A DNA stretch of 64,000 nt from an uncultured Erythrobacter sp. (GTDB taxonomy: Bacteria; Pseudomonadota; Alphaproteobacteria; Sphingomonadales; Sphingomonadaceae): NCBI GenBank assembly GCA_947498065.1, contig CANMIS010000003.1, positions 400,739 through 464,738 of the forward strand, in the 5' to 3' direction. Both the position numbers and the translations under genes were made by a program. The notes below the pieces were generated by a model that was not told the DNA's origin, did not search any database, and was given only the letters and a program-made list of their open reading frames with translations. This document shows, one piece after another, positions 18,567-27,468 of this stretch; the stretch's first letter is position 1; each line of letters starts with the position of its first letter.

Positions 18567-20240
18567 ATGGTCGATGCAGAAGCGCTAAAGCAGCGCGAGC
18601 CAAGCGAGAAAGAAATCAAACTGGTGATCGGTGCGAGCAGCGCCGGGACCATTTTTGAATGGTACGATTTCTTTATCTACGGCACGCTTGCTTACATCCT
18701 GAAGGATGCGTTTTACGACGTGAATGACCCGACATTGGCGCTGCTGCTGGTGTGGTCCACCTTCGCGCTCGGCTTTGCCTTCCGGCCCATTGGCGCAATT
18801 CTGTTTGGGTTTCTCGGTGATAGGCTGGGGCGCAAATACACCTTCCTTGTGACCGTCACACTGATGGGAATTGCAACCGCTGGCGTCGGGTTAATACCGA
18901 CGGTCGATACGCTCAAAGAGAACTATGGTGAGGGGTATGTGATCATTGCTCCGATCATCGTCATATTCCTGCGGGTTTTGCAGGGCCTGGCCTTGGGCGG
19001 CGAATATGGCGGGGCGGCGATTTATGTCGCTGAGCATGCGCCTCCTGAAAAACGCGGGTTCTACACAAGCTTTATTCAGGCGAGTGTGGCGGGCGGCTTT
19101 GTGCTTTCCATCATCGTTGTGCTGCTGTGCCGCTGGATCATCCCTGAGGAAGCTTTCGCAGATTGGGGTTGGCGCGTGCCATTCCTGCTGTCGATCATCC
19201 TGCTAGGGATCTCGCTGTGGATGCGCCTCAAACTGTCTGAGAGCCCCGTGTTTCAGGCGATGAAGGAATCGGGTGAAACCTCGGGCAATCCGTTCATTGA
19301 GAGCTTCACCTATCCGGGCAATAAGAAGCGCATCTTTGTCGCTCTGTTCGGTGTCAGCGGCATCCTGACGACCATTTGGTACACTGCCTTCTTCTCAAGC
19401 CTATCCTTCCTGAAGGGTAATATGCGGCTTGATGAGGGGACGGTTGAGGTCATCCTGCTGATTGCAGGCATGCTCTCGCTTGGGCTGTATCTGATCGTTG
19501 GCAAATGGTCGGATACGGTCGGACGTAAGAAACCGATCATCATTGGCGCTTTGGCGACGCTCGCAACGCTGTTCCCGATCTTCTGGTTCATGGGCAGTCT
19601 GGCCAATCCGGGGCTGGCCGAGGCAGCGGAGCGTACGCCGGTTGTTGTCAGCGGAGATCAATGCGTCACCGATCCCTTCGCCGAATTGTTCGACCGCGAA
19701 CAGACGCCGTGCGGCAAAATCTTGAGTAGCCTGACCGGCAGCGGCGTGTCCTACACGCTTCAGCCGGGCGGCGATCTGGGTGTTACCGTTGGCGGCGAAC
19801 CGGTTGCCATTGCGCCAGAATGGCTTGAGGAAACCGAAGAAGGTGCAGCTTCGCGAATCGCTGGCTTGCAAGAGGCGCTGACCCAGTCAGGGTTCGATTT
19901 CTCGCGTCAGGTTCCGCCACTGATCAACATCGTGGGCATCATCGCTGCGCTGCTCGCGCTCGGTGTTCTGTCAGCGCTGACCTACGGCTCGGTTGCTGCG
20001 CTGCTGTCAGAGATGTTCCCGCCGCGTATCCGTTACAGCTCGATGTCGATCCCCTATCACATTGGGGCCGGTTATCTCGGCGGGTTCTTGCCGCTGATCG
20101 CTGGGGTGATCGTCGCCAGCACCGGCAACATCTACTCAGGGCTTTGGTACACCTGGATCGTTGTCGCCTTTGGGCTCGTCGTCGCCTGGTGGGGCCTGCC
20201 GTCTGGGCCGCCGCGTGACTTCTCCGACGATGTCGGTTGA
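18567..20240 (+). CDS. MHS-family MFS transporter with large periplasmic insertion
   Basis: A 557-aa major facilitator of the metabolite:H+ symporter family, the group of ProP, ShiA and KgtP. Signatures are GTIFEWYDFFIYG in TM1, GDRLGRK in loop 2-3, LQGLALGGEYGGA in TM4 and EHAPPEKRG. Family members usually have about 430-500 residues; the extra length is a hydrophilic insertion at about residues 346-450 between TM9 and TM10, which should be periplasmic. It contains two cysteines (C366, C382) that could form a disulfide. Substrate unknown; organic acids or osmolytes are typical. The 3' end overlaps alr by 11 bp. Confidence 0.85.
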   Translation: MVDAEALKQREPSEKEIKLVIGASSAGTIFEWYDFFIYGTLAYILKDAFYDVNDPTLALLLVWSTFALGFAFRPIGAILFGFLGDRLGRKYTFLVTVTLMGIATAGVGLIPTVDTLKENYGEGYVIIAPIIVIFLRVLQGLALGGEYGGAAIYVAEHAPPEKRGFYTSFIQASVAGGFVLSIIVVLLCRWIIPEEAFADWGWRVPFLLSIILLGISLWMRLKLSESPVFQAMKESGETSGNPFIESFTYPGNKKRIFVALFGVSGILTTIWYTAFFSSLSFLKGNMRLDEGTVEVILLIAGMLSLGLYLIVGKWSDTVGRKKPIIIGALATLATLFPIFWFMGSLANPGLAEAAERTPVVVSGDQCVTDPFAELFDREQTPCGKILSSLTGSGVSYTLQPGGDLGVTVGGEPVAIAPEWLEETEEGAASRIAGLQEALTQSGFDFSRQVPPLINIVGIIAALLALGVLSALTYGSVAALLSEMFPPRIRYSSMSIPYHIGAGYLGGFLPLIAGVIVASTGNIYSGLWYTWIVVAFGLVVAWWGLPSGPPRDFSDDVG

Positions 20241-21288
20241 TATCCCGCAACCAAGTCTTCGCCTGAGGATTGATCATGCGGCACTGGCCAGCAATTGGCG
20301 CGCGCTTGACGCTATGTCAGGCGATGCCAGTGCTGGGGCTGCGATCAAAGCCGATTGCTATGGGTTAGACGTAGAGTACTGCCTGCCGACGCTTCGTGAT
20401 GCCGGGGCGGAGGAGTTCTTCGTCGCGCATTGGAGCGAGGTTGAAACGGCCGCGCATCATGTTCATGCGAGCGATATCGCTGTGCTGCATGGCCCGATGA
20501 CTTCGCAAGATATCACCTATGCGAAGGCCAGCGGAGCGGTGCCTGTCATCAACTCCTTGGAGCAGGCGCGCCGCTGGAACGAGGCAGGGGGCGGTCGCTG
20601 TCACCTGATGGTCGATACCGGGATCAACCGGCTTGGTGTTGCGCCTTCTGAGGTTGGTGATGAGGCCATCAAGACCCTCGATGTCGACGTGCTGATGTCA
20701 CACCTCGCTTGCGCTGATGAAGACAGCGAAATGAATGCGCGGCAATTGGCGCGCTTTCGCGAGGTGCAAGCACAAGTCGACTGGAATTCCTTAAGTTTGG
20801 CGAACAGCGCCGGGATCGCCTTGGGCGGCGACTATGCCTTCAACCTCACACGGCCAGGCCTTGCTCTATACGGCGGCATCGCCCGGAAAGAGCTCGCAGG
20901 GCTGATCAAGCAAGTTGCGTTTCCAGAGGCCGCCATTATCCAGACGCGCGAGCTGAAAGCTGGCGACGCCGTTGGCTATAATGGCGAATTCACTGCGCCT
21001 CGCGATATGCGAGTTGGCACTGTTTCGCTGGGCTATGCCGATGGCTTCCTGCGCAGTTGGGGGAATGTGGATGGGCGCAGCGGTTCGCACTTGCTTCACG
21101 CTGAAACACCTCTGCCACTGCTCGGCAAAGTTTCCATGGATATGGTGGTGGTTGACCTCAGTGCAGCGCCGAGCCTGCGCGAAGGCGATTGGCTGTCTGT
21201 CCCCTATGAATTGCAAAATGCTGCGCAGCAAAGCGGCCTGTCGCAATATGAATTGCTGACCATTCTGGGACAGCGTTTCGGATCCTAG
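20230..21288 (+). CDS. alr: alanine racemase
   Basis: PLP-dependent alanine racemase of 352 aa supplying D-alanine for peptidoglycan. The PLP lysine is K40 in GAAIKADCYGLD, and the catalytic tyrosine is in the GYADGFLRSWGN motif of the C-terminal domain. MVDTGINRLG in the TIM barrel and GKVSMDMVVVDL near the end are also family motifs. The ATG at 20230 lies within the last codons of the MHS transporter in another frame, which suggests coupled expression. A longer in-frame start would extend further into the transporter and lacks homology. Whether a second racemase exists elsewhere cannot be seen. Confidence 0.93.
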   Translation: MSVDIPQPSLRLRIDHAALASNWRALDAMSGDASAGAAIKADCYGLDVEYCLPTLRDAGAEEFFVAHWSEVETAAHHVHASDIAVLHGPMTSQDITYAKASGAVPVINSLEQARRWNEAGGGRCHLMVDTGINRLGVAPSEVGDEAIKTLDVDVLMSHLACADEDSEMNARQLARFREVQAQVDWNSLSLANSAGIALGGDYAFNLTRPGLALYGGIARKELAGLIKQVAFPEAAIIQTRELKAGDAVGYNGEFTAPRDMRVGTVSLGYADGFLRSWGNVDGRSGSHLLHAETPLPLLGKVSMDMVVVDLSAAPSLREGDWLSVPYELQNAAQQSGLSQYELLTILGQRFGS

Positions 21289-21305
21289 AAAACGTTCATG
21301 TTGCG

Positions 21306-21320
21306 CTGCACATTGTGCAG
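21306..21320. promoter_or_regulatory. inverted repeat upstream of phaR, putative PhaR operator
   Basis: CTGCAC-ATT-GTGCAG is a perfect 6-3-6 inverted repeat ending 43 bases before the phaR ATG. PhaR proteins of Paracoccus and Rhodobacter bind TGC-rich dyads with CTGC/GCAG half-sites and repress their own gene, so autoregulation is a reasonable inference. No T run follows, so it is unlikely to be an alr terminator. Confidence 0.45.
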
Positions 21321-21363
21321 ATGCTAAGCGCGCTGCAACGCAAAAATTCATGGGATCCAAATA

Positions 21364-21966
21364 ATGGCAGGCAAGTCAAAAGCCGCAAAATCAGGTTCGC
21401 GCAAAACTGGCGAGGCCGGTGATGCGATCATAATCAAGAAATACGCCAACCGGCGGCTCTACAACACCAGCTCCTCGAGCTACATCACGCTCGACGACCT
21501 CGCTGAAATGGTGCGTGAGAATGTGGAATTTCAGGTGCTTGATGCAAAGTCGGGCGATGACATTACACATTCGATCCTGACCCAAATCATCATGGATGAA
21601 GAAGCCAATGGCGAGCAAATGCTCCCCGTGGGTTTCCTGCGCCAATTGATCGGCATGTACGGCAATTCTATGCAAGCGATGGTGCCGTCTTATCTTGAGG
21701 CGAGCATGGCCAATTTCCGCGACAATCAAACGAAGATTCGCGAAGCCTTTGAAAAGGGCATGTCCAACAATCCGATCTCGGCGATCCACGAAACCAATAT
21801 GGCGATGATGCGCGCCGCGGCTGATGTCCTCATTCCGGGCGTTGCCAACAAACGCAAATCCGCTGCGCCGAAAGCAGCCGCTAGTGCTAGCTCCAATGGC
21901 GAGATCGATGCGCTGCGCGAGCAAATGGCTGAGATGCAAAAGAAGCTCGATGAGCTGAGCAAATAG
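21364..21966 (+). CDS. phaR: polyhydroxyalkanoate synthesis repressor PhaR
   Basis: A 200-aa regulator of PHA storage. The N-terminal PHB_acc_N DNA-binding region (about residues 20-80) reads IIIKKYANRRLYNT and YITLDDLAEMVRENVEF, which is diagnostic. The second PHB accumulation domain covers about 85-125 (LTQIIMDEEANGEQMLP). The C-terminus is an Ala/Lys-rich linker and a short coiled coil (IDALREQMAEMQKKLDEL). PhaR represses phasin genes and itself, and is titrated by PHA granules. No pha biosynthetic gene is in this window. A TGC-rich dyad lies upstream. Confidence 0.95.
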   Translation: MAGKSKAAKSGSRKTGEAGDAIIIKKYANRRLYNTSSSSYITLDDLAEMVRENVEFQVLDAKSGDDITHSILTQIIMDEEANGEQMLPVGFLRQLIGMYGNSMQAMVPSYLEASMANFRDNQTKIREAFEKGMSNNPISAIHETNMAMMRAAADVLIPGVANKRKSAAPKAAASASSNGEIDALREQMAEMQKKLDELSK

Positions 21967-22058
21967 TCGCGCCACCATTTGCGAATTGCGAGCGGCGGGC
22001 CTAGCGCTACCACTCAATCAACCCAATATACGCTCTAAGATTTTGAGAGAGACCCGCT

Positions 22059-23603
22059 GTGTCTAACATCCGCCACGCTTTGAATGTGAAGCGCGAAGAC
22101 GACTTCGCCAAATGGTATCAAACCGTGATTGCTGAGGCTGATTTGGCCGAGGAATCCGGCGTGCGTGGGTGCATGGTAATCAAGCCATGGGGCTACGGCA
22201 TTTGGGAGCGTATTCAACGCTTGCTTGATGATCGCATCAAAGCCGCCGGCGTGCAAAATTGCTATTTCCCGCTGTTCATTCCGCTCAAGAATTTTGAGCG
22301 TGAGGCAGAGCATGTTGATGGCTTTGCCAAGGAAATGGCGGTCGTCACCCACCACCGCTTGATCGCCGATGGTGAGGGCGGATTGGTGCCTGATCCAGAG
22401 GCGAAATTGGAAGAGCCTCTGGTGGTTCGGCCAACTTCAGAAACGATCTTTGGCGATGCGATGGCGCGCTGGATCCAGAGCTGGCGCAACCTGCCGCTGC
22501 TGACCAACCAATGGGCCAATGTGGTGCGCTGGGAAATGCGCACGCGTATGTTCCTGCGCACCAGTGAGTTCCTTTGGCAGGAGGGGCACACTGCGCACGA
22601 AAACCAAGAGCAAGCCCAAGAAGAAACGCACCGCGCGCTCGAAATGTACCGCGCCTGCGCCGAAGAAGATTTGGCGATGCCTGTAATCGCTGGCGAGAAG
22701 CCAGAGAATGAGCGTTTCCCCGGAGCGGTCGAGACGTGGTCGATCGAGGCGATGATGCAGGACGGCAAGGCGCTGCAAGCGGGTACGTCACACTATCTCG
22801 GCACCAATTTTGCCGAGGCGGCGAACATCCAGTTTCAAGACCGCGAGGGCGCTCAGCAATATTGCCACACCACCAGCTGGGGCGTTTCGACCCGAATGGT
22901 CGGCGGCGTTATTATGACCCACGGCGATGACGATGGCCTGCGCGTTCCGCCCGCGATCGCGCCGCATCAAGTGATCATTCTGCCCATGCTGCGCGACAAG
23001 CCAGAGGATGAGGCGCTGCTTCAATACTGCCGCGAGCTCTATGGCCAGCTGACTGCGCAAACCGCACTGGGTGAAAAGACCCGCATCTGGCTCGACACCG
23101 CGCCGGGCAAAGCAACCGCCAAGCGTTGGGATTGGGTGCGCAAAGGCGCGCCGGTTATCATCGAGGTTGGCGGGCGCGATATGGAGGCTGGCGTGGTCAG
23201 CCTGCTGCGCCGAGACAAGATGTGGAACCCAGAGAATGGCAAAGTCGCCTTTGCTGCGCCGAAACGTGATGATGTCGCGGGCGAAATTGGCGCAATGCTG
23301 GAAGACATTCAGGCAAACCTGTTTAACGAGGCGCGCGAGCGGCGCGACGCGAATATCACCCGTGGGATCAGCGATTGGGCTGATGTCGCCAGCCACTTTG
23401 CCAACGGCGGCAAATATCCGGGCTGGGTTGAGGTTCAGTGGTCAAAGCCAAGCGGCGACGCATTGGAAAAGGTGGTCGAGCGCTTGAAAGAGCACAAGCT
23501 CACCTTCCGCAATGTCCCGCGTGGCAGCGATGCGGCAGACGGCACCTGCATCTTCACCGGCGAACCTGCAGTTGAGCGAATTCTGGTGGCGCGCGCTTAC
23601 TAG
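22059..23603 (+). CDS. proS: prolyl-tRNA synthetase, archaeal/eukaryotic (ProS3-like) type
   Basis: Class II aminoacyl-tRNA synthetase of 514 aa that charges tRNA-Pro. It is the short form without the bacterial editing insertion. Motif 2 and 3 regions are seen in RPTSETIFG, TNQWANVVRWE and RTSEFLWQEGHTAH, with QDREGAQQYCHTTSWGVSTRM in the active site. The C-terminal extension ends in ILVARAY with the terminal Tyr typical of the archaeal/eukaryotic type; the zinc-binding cysteines of that extension are reduced (CIFTGEPA). The start codon is GTG. Only one proS is visible. Confidence 0.93.
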   Translation: MSNIRHALNVKREDDFAKWYQTVIAEADLAEESGVRGCMVIKPWGYGIWERIQRLLDDRIKAAGVQNCYFPLFIPLKNFEREAEHVDGFAKEMAVVTHHRLIADGEGGLVPDPEAKLEEPLVVRPTSETIFGDAMARWIQSWRNLPLLTNQWANVVRWEMRTRMFLRTSEFLWQEGHTAHENQEQAQEETHRALEMYRACAEEDLAMPVIAGEKPENERFPGAVETWSIEAMMQDGKALQAGTSHYLGTNFAEAANIQFQDREGAQQYCHTTSWGVSTRMVGGVIMTHGDDDGLRVPPAIAPHQVIILPMLRDKPEDEALLQYCRELYGQLTAQTALGEKTRIWLDTAPGKATAKRWDWVRKGAPVIIEVGGRDMEAGVVSLLRRDKMWNPENGKVAFAAPKRDDVAGEIGAMLEDIQANLFNEARERRDANITRGISDWADVASHFANGGKYPGWVEVQWSKPSGDALEKVVERLKEHKLTFRNVPRGSDAADGTCIFTGEPAVERILVARAY

Positions 23604-23642
23604 AGCTTGCACGCACCCGCATGTCGCGGCAAACATCGCGGC

Positions 23643-25049
23643 ATGATCAAAAAACTCGCTATTCTTGCCTCGCTAATTGCTGCGCCACTGGTCGCTGATG
23701 ACCATGTTCCTACCGCGACTGACGACAGTCTTGCGGCGCAGGTTTCTGAAGAGCGCCTGCGCGCGGACATGGACAAAATCGTCTCGTTCGGCACGCGGCA
23801 CACCTTGTCCTCACAAACCGATCCGAAGCGCGGAATTGGTGCGGCGGTCAATTGGGCGCTGGATGAGTTTCGCCGGATCGGGACGGGCTGCGATGACTGC
23901 CTGGAAGTTCAATCGGTCGAGCGCGTGATCGAGCCCGATGGGCGGCGCATTCCTCAGCCAACCTTGGTGCGCAATGCGGTTGCCATCCAGCGCGGGACCG
24001 AGCGCTCAAATGAGGTGATCATCGTGCAGGGTCATTATGACAGCCGGGTCACCGATCCGCTCAATGGAACCGACGATGCGCCGGGCGCGAATGATGATGG
24101 ATCGGGCAGCGTTATGATCCTTGAGGCGTCCCGCATTCTGTCAAAACAGCAATATCCATCGACCATCATTTACGCGCTGCTGACCGGTGAGGAGCAGGGC
24201 CTCTATGGCGCGCGTATCCTCGCCGATTGGGTGGAGGAGCAGGGCATGACCGTGAAGGCCGTGCTCAACAACGATATGATCGGGAATTCCTGCGGGTCGG
24301 ACGGTGTGTGTGATGCGAAACACGTGCGCGTATTCTCTGAAGGACCACGCGCCGACTCCACTGAGCAGCTGCGCGCAAGACAGCGCCGTTTTGGCGGTGA
24401 GAACGATATGCCGGGGCGCAATCTCGCCCGCTGGCTTGGCGATCTCGCTCAGGCCAATCCTGACGGTATGCAAGTGCGCCAGATCTGGCGGACGGACCGC
24501 ATGGGGCGGGGCGGGGATCAAATCCCGTTCCTAGACAAGGGCTATCCGGCCATCCGCATCGCGGTCTCCGTCGAAGATTATGAGCATCAGCATCAAGATC
24601 TGCGCACCGAGAACGGCATCAAATATGGCGATACGGTGGACGAGATCGACTTTGATTATCTGACTCGCTCTTCGCAATTTAACGTCCGCGCGCTTCATCG
24701 TCTGGCCAAGGCGCCGATGCCGCCAGCGGTTACCGCCGATGCGGCTGTGCGGGTGGATACGGCGCTCGCATGGGATGCGGTTCCCGGGGCGGATCGCTAT
24801 GTGATCAAGGCCCGCCGCACCGACGAATCCTATTGGCGCGGCGTCTTGCCAAATGGCACCAAGGGTGAGGACATCCAAAGCGCCATCCCTGCAACCGATG
24901 CTCCTAAAATTGAACTGGCGGTTCCTCTGCGCGGCGATGACTGGCTGCTCGGCGTGGCCGCCTGCACCGGCAGCTATTGCTCGCCGGTCTCCAGCGCAGT
25001 CCCCGGCGGAGCATTCGCGCCGGTGGCGAAAGCTGCCGATAACGATTAA
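23643..25049 (+). CDS. secreted M28-family zinc peptidase
   Basis: A 468-aa exported metallopeptidase with a signal peptide (IKKLAILASLIAAPLVA). The co-catalytic zinc site of M28 aminopeptidases is visible as the GHYDS His/Asp, ANDDGSG (bridging Asp), GEEQGLYGA (catalytic and ligand Glu), NNDMIG and a later His in EHQHQD. The last 110 residues look like a fibronectin III-type domain (ALAWDAVPGADRYVIKARR). The ATG at 23643 gives the signal peptide. Expected to release amino acids from peptides in the periplasm or outside. Ends 82 bp before rnr, with a palindromic repeat between. Confidence 0.88.
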   Translation: MIKKLAILASLIAAPLVADDHVPTATDDSLAAQVSEERLRADMDKIVSFGTRHTLSSQTDPKRGIGAAVNWALDEFRRIGTGCDDCLEVQSVERVIEPDGRRIPQPTLVRNAVAIQRGTERSNEVIIVQGHYDSRVTDPLNGTDDAPGANDDGSGSVMILEASRILSKQQYPSTIIYALLTGEEQGLYGARILADWVEEQGMTVKAVLNNDMIGNSCGSDGVCDAKHVRVFSEGPRADSTEQLRARQRRFGGENDMPGRNLARWLGDLAQANPDGMQVRQIWRTDRMGRGGDQIPFLDKGYPAIRIAVSVEDYEHQHQDLRTENGIKYGDTVDEIDFDYLTRSSQFNVRALHRLAKAPMPPAVTADAAVRVDTALAWDAVPGADRYVIKARRTDESYWRGVLPNGTKGEDIQSAIPATDAPKIELAVPLRGDDWLLGVAACTGSYCSPVSSAVPGGAFAPVAKAADND

Positions 25050-25054
25050 AGACC

Positions 25055-25122
25055 GCTCGTCCTGAGCTTGTCGAAGGGCGAGCCCAGTCAAGTGTTTGTA
25101 CGTCGACAGGCTCAGCGCGAAC
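25055..25122. repeat. REP-like palindromic intergenic repeat
   Basis: Two arms form an imperfect inverted repeat: CTCGTCCTGAGCTTGTCGAAGG at 25056-25077 (broken here only by its partner spacing) and ACGTCGACAGGCTCAGCGCGAAC at 25100-25122. The core TCGACAAGCTCAG pairs in 12 of 13 positions. This CCTGAGCTTGTCGAAGG sequence is a familiar dispersed intergenic repeat in sphingomonads and some other proteobacteria (from memory). It fills nearly all of the M28-rnr gap and ends 9 bases before the rnr ATG. Confidence 0.75.
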
Positions 25123-25131
25123 GGAATTCTC

Positions 25132-27441
25132 ATGGCCAAAAGACAAATGAAACGCCCCGCAGGTTTGCCGAGTGCGAAGCAGGTGCTCGAGTTCATTGAG
25201 ACTGCTCACGGCCCCACGGGTAAGCGTGAGATCGCGAAAGCGTTTGGCCTGAAAGGTCAGGAGAAGATCGCGCTCAAGCGGCTGCTCAAGGATATGGCCG
25301 AGGAAGGCCTGATCGATGGCAAGAAGACCGCCTATCACCGGATGGGCGGTGTTCCGAAAGTCACCGTTCTGAAGGTCGTCGATATTGAAGATGGCGAAGC
25401 GATTGCGGTCCCGGAGAATTGGGATGTCGACGCGCCGGATAAGCCTCCGCGTTTGACGGTCAAAGAGCTGAAGGGTGGTCGCGGCGCGAAAGGCATGCCA
25501 GCGCTCAAACGCGGCGACCGGGTGCTGTCCCGCACCGAAGAAACCGATGCGGGGTGGATCGCCCATCCGATGAAGAAATTGCCCGCGCGCAGCGAAGGTC
25601 TGCTCGGCGTGATTGAGCTCGATGGTCGCGGCAAGGCTTGGCTGGCCCCTGTCGACAAACGCATCCGCAATTCCTCTCCCATCGCCGATGTGGGCGAAGC
25701 GGAAGAGGGGCAGCTGGTCCTGTGCGAACGGGTGGGCCGCTCTGAACGCGCCGGCGTGAAAGTTGTCGAGGTGATCGGCGATCCGCTGGCTCCCAAGAGC
25801 TTCAGCCTGATCGCCATTGCCAAGCATGGCATCCCGCAAACCTTCCCCGAAGAGACCTTGGCTGAGGCTCAGGCTGCGACCGAGCTGGCTTTGTCAGAGG
25901 AAAAGCGCGAGGATCTGCGCGACCTGCCCATCGTCGCAATCGATCCGGCCGATGCGCGCGATCACGATGATGCGATCTGGGCGGAGCCAGATGGCGAGGG
26001 CGGTTTCAAAGCGCTAGTCGCGATTGCTGACGTGTCCTATTATGTCCGTCCCGGCGGCGCGCTCGATAAGGAAGCGCGAAAGCGCGGCAATTCGGTCTAT
26101 TTCCCTGACCGTGTCGTGCCGATGCTACCAGAGATATTGAGCGCCGATGTGTGCTCTTTGCGGGAAGGCGAAGATCGCGCGGCGATGGCGTGCCACCTGC
26201 GGATCAATTCCAAGGGCAAGATCACCAGCCACCGCTTTACCCGGGCGATTGTCCGCATCCATCACAATATTGCATACGAAGATGCGCAGGCGGCGGTGGA
26301 CGGCGACAACACTCCGGAATTTCTCGGCAATCTGTGGGCCGCATGGAAAGTTTTGGCCGCGGCGCGTGCCGCGCGTGATCCGCTCGATCTGGATCTGCCG
26401 GAGCGGCGGGTTGTGCTGAATGAACAAGGCCAGATCGCAGAGATCGCCGTGCGCGAGCGGCTTGATGCCCACCGCGTAGTGGAAGACTTTATGATCGCGG
26501 CGAATGTCGCGGCGGCTCAGGCGCTGGAGGCGAAGAGTTCGCCTGTGGTCTACCGCGTGCATGAGACACCAAGCCGAGAGAAACTGGTCGCGCTGCGCGA
26601 TTACTTGGAGACCTTTGGGCAAAAGCTCGCGCTGGGTCAGGTGATCACGCCGAGCCTGTTCAACCGCATGCTCAAAGATGTGAGCGATGAGGATGAAAAG
26701 GCGCAAGTGATGGAAGCCGTCCTGCGCACTCAGATGCAGGCCTATTACGGCCCGGCCAATTCGGGGCACTTTGGCCTAGCGCTCGGCTCTTATGCGCATT
26801 TTACATCGCCCATTCGCCGCTATGCTGACCTTCTCGTGCACCGCGCATTGGTGGACGCGTACAAGCTTGAGCAGCCGAAGCCGAAGGTGTCTTTGCCAGA
26901 GAAAAGCGGGCTGTCAGAGCGTGACCGCGACAATCTGCAACAGATTACTGACGCGATCAGCCAGACAGAGCGCCGTGCGATGGAGGCGGAACGCGATACG
27001 ATCGATCGCTATGTTGCCGCGTGGCTATCCGGCAGAGTTGGTGAGAATTTTGAAACGCGCATCACGGGTGTTCAGGGCTTTGGTTTCTTCGCCACGATTG
27101 TAGGCCTTGGCGGTGATGGCCTCGTGCCGGTTTCGACCTTGGGCGCAGAGCACTTCCGCTATGAAGAAGCGGCGCAATCCTTGGTGGGTGAAGACAGCGG
27201 CACCAGCTATTCACCCGGCGATAAGCTGACATTGCAATTGGCAGAAGCGAATGCACTCACCGGAGCGCTCAAATTTGTGCCAGTCGATGCCGATGGTCAA
27301 GCGATTGAGCCGCGCGGTAATCGGCCGCCGCCGCGCCGGGGCAAGCCGAATTACAAAAAGGGCCCACCTAAAAAGGGGAAATATGCCGCTGGTAAACGCG
27401 GCCGCCCTGGCAATATCCGCCATCAGGGACGGCGCAAATAG
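25132..27441 (+). CDS. rnr: ribonuclease R
   Basis: Processive 3'-5' exoribonuclease of 769 aa acting on structured RNA, including in rRNA and mRNA decay. Order of domains: N-terminal winged helix (about 10-75), cold-shock-like OB folds, the RNB catalytic domain with DPADARDHDDAI (metal-binding Asp residues), an S1 domain near 640-720 (ETRITGVQGFGFFATI), and a Lys/Arg-rich tail (RGKPNYKKGPPKKGK). The ATG at 25132 follows a palindromic repeat and has no clear Shine-Dalgarno sequence (only CGGAA). The gene ends 27 bp from the convergent usp. Confidence 0.95.
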   Translation: MAKRQMKRPAGLPSAKQVLEFIETAHGPTGKREIAKAFGLKGQEKIALKRLLKDMAEEGLIDGKKTAYHRMGGVPKVTVLKVVDIEDGEAIAVPENWDVDAPDKPPRLTVKELKGGRGAKGMPALKRGDRVLSRTEETDAGWIAHPMKKLPARSEGLLGVIELDGRGKAWLAPVDKRIRNSSPIADVGEAEEGQLVLCERVGRSERAGVKVVEVIGDPLAPKSFSLIAIAKHGIPQTFPEETLAEAQAATELALSEEKREDLRDLPIVAIDPADARDHDDAIWAEPDGEGGFKALVAIADVSYYVRPGGALDKEARKRGNSVYFPDRVVPMLPEILSADVCSLREGEDRAAMACHLRINSKGKITSHRFTRAIVRIHHNIAYEDAQAAVDGDNTPEFLGNLWAAWKVLAAARAARDPLDLDLPERRVVLNEQGQIAEIAVRERLDAHRVVEDFMIAANVAAAQALEAKSSPVVYRVHETPSREKLVALRDYLETFGQKLALGQVITPSLFNRMLKDVSDEDEKAQVMEAVLRTQMQAYYGPANSGHFGLALGSYAHFTSPIRRYADLLVHRALVDAYKLEQPKPKVSLPEKSGLSERDRDNLQQITDAISQTERRAMEAERDTIDRYVAAWLSGRVGENFETRITGVQGFGFFATIVGLGGDGLVPVSTLGAEHFRYEEAAQSLVGEDSGTSYSPGDKLTLQLAEANALTGALKFVPVDADGQAIEPRGNRPPPRRGKPNYKKGPPKKGKYAAGKRGRPGNIRHQGRRK

Positions 27442-27468
27442 CCGCTGTTTACCGGCGCTATAGCGCAA

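Noticed and set aside
24904..25839. A 311-codon minus-strand frame crossing the M28-rnr gap
   Set aside because: It runs through the palindromic repeat and opposite two confident genes. Part of its sequence (RPSTSSGR-like) is a known translation artefact of that repeat.
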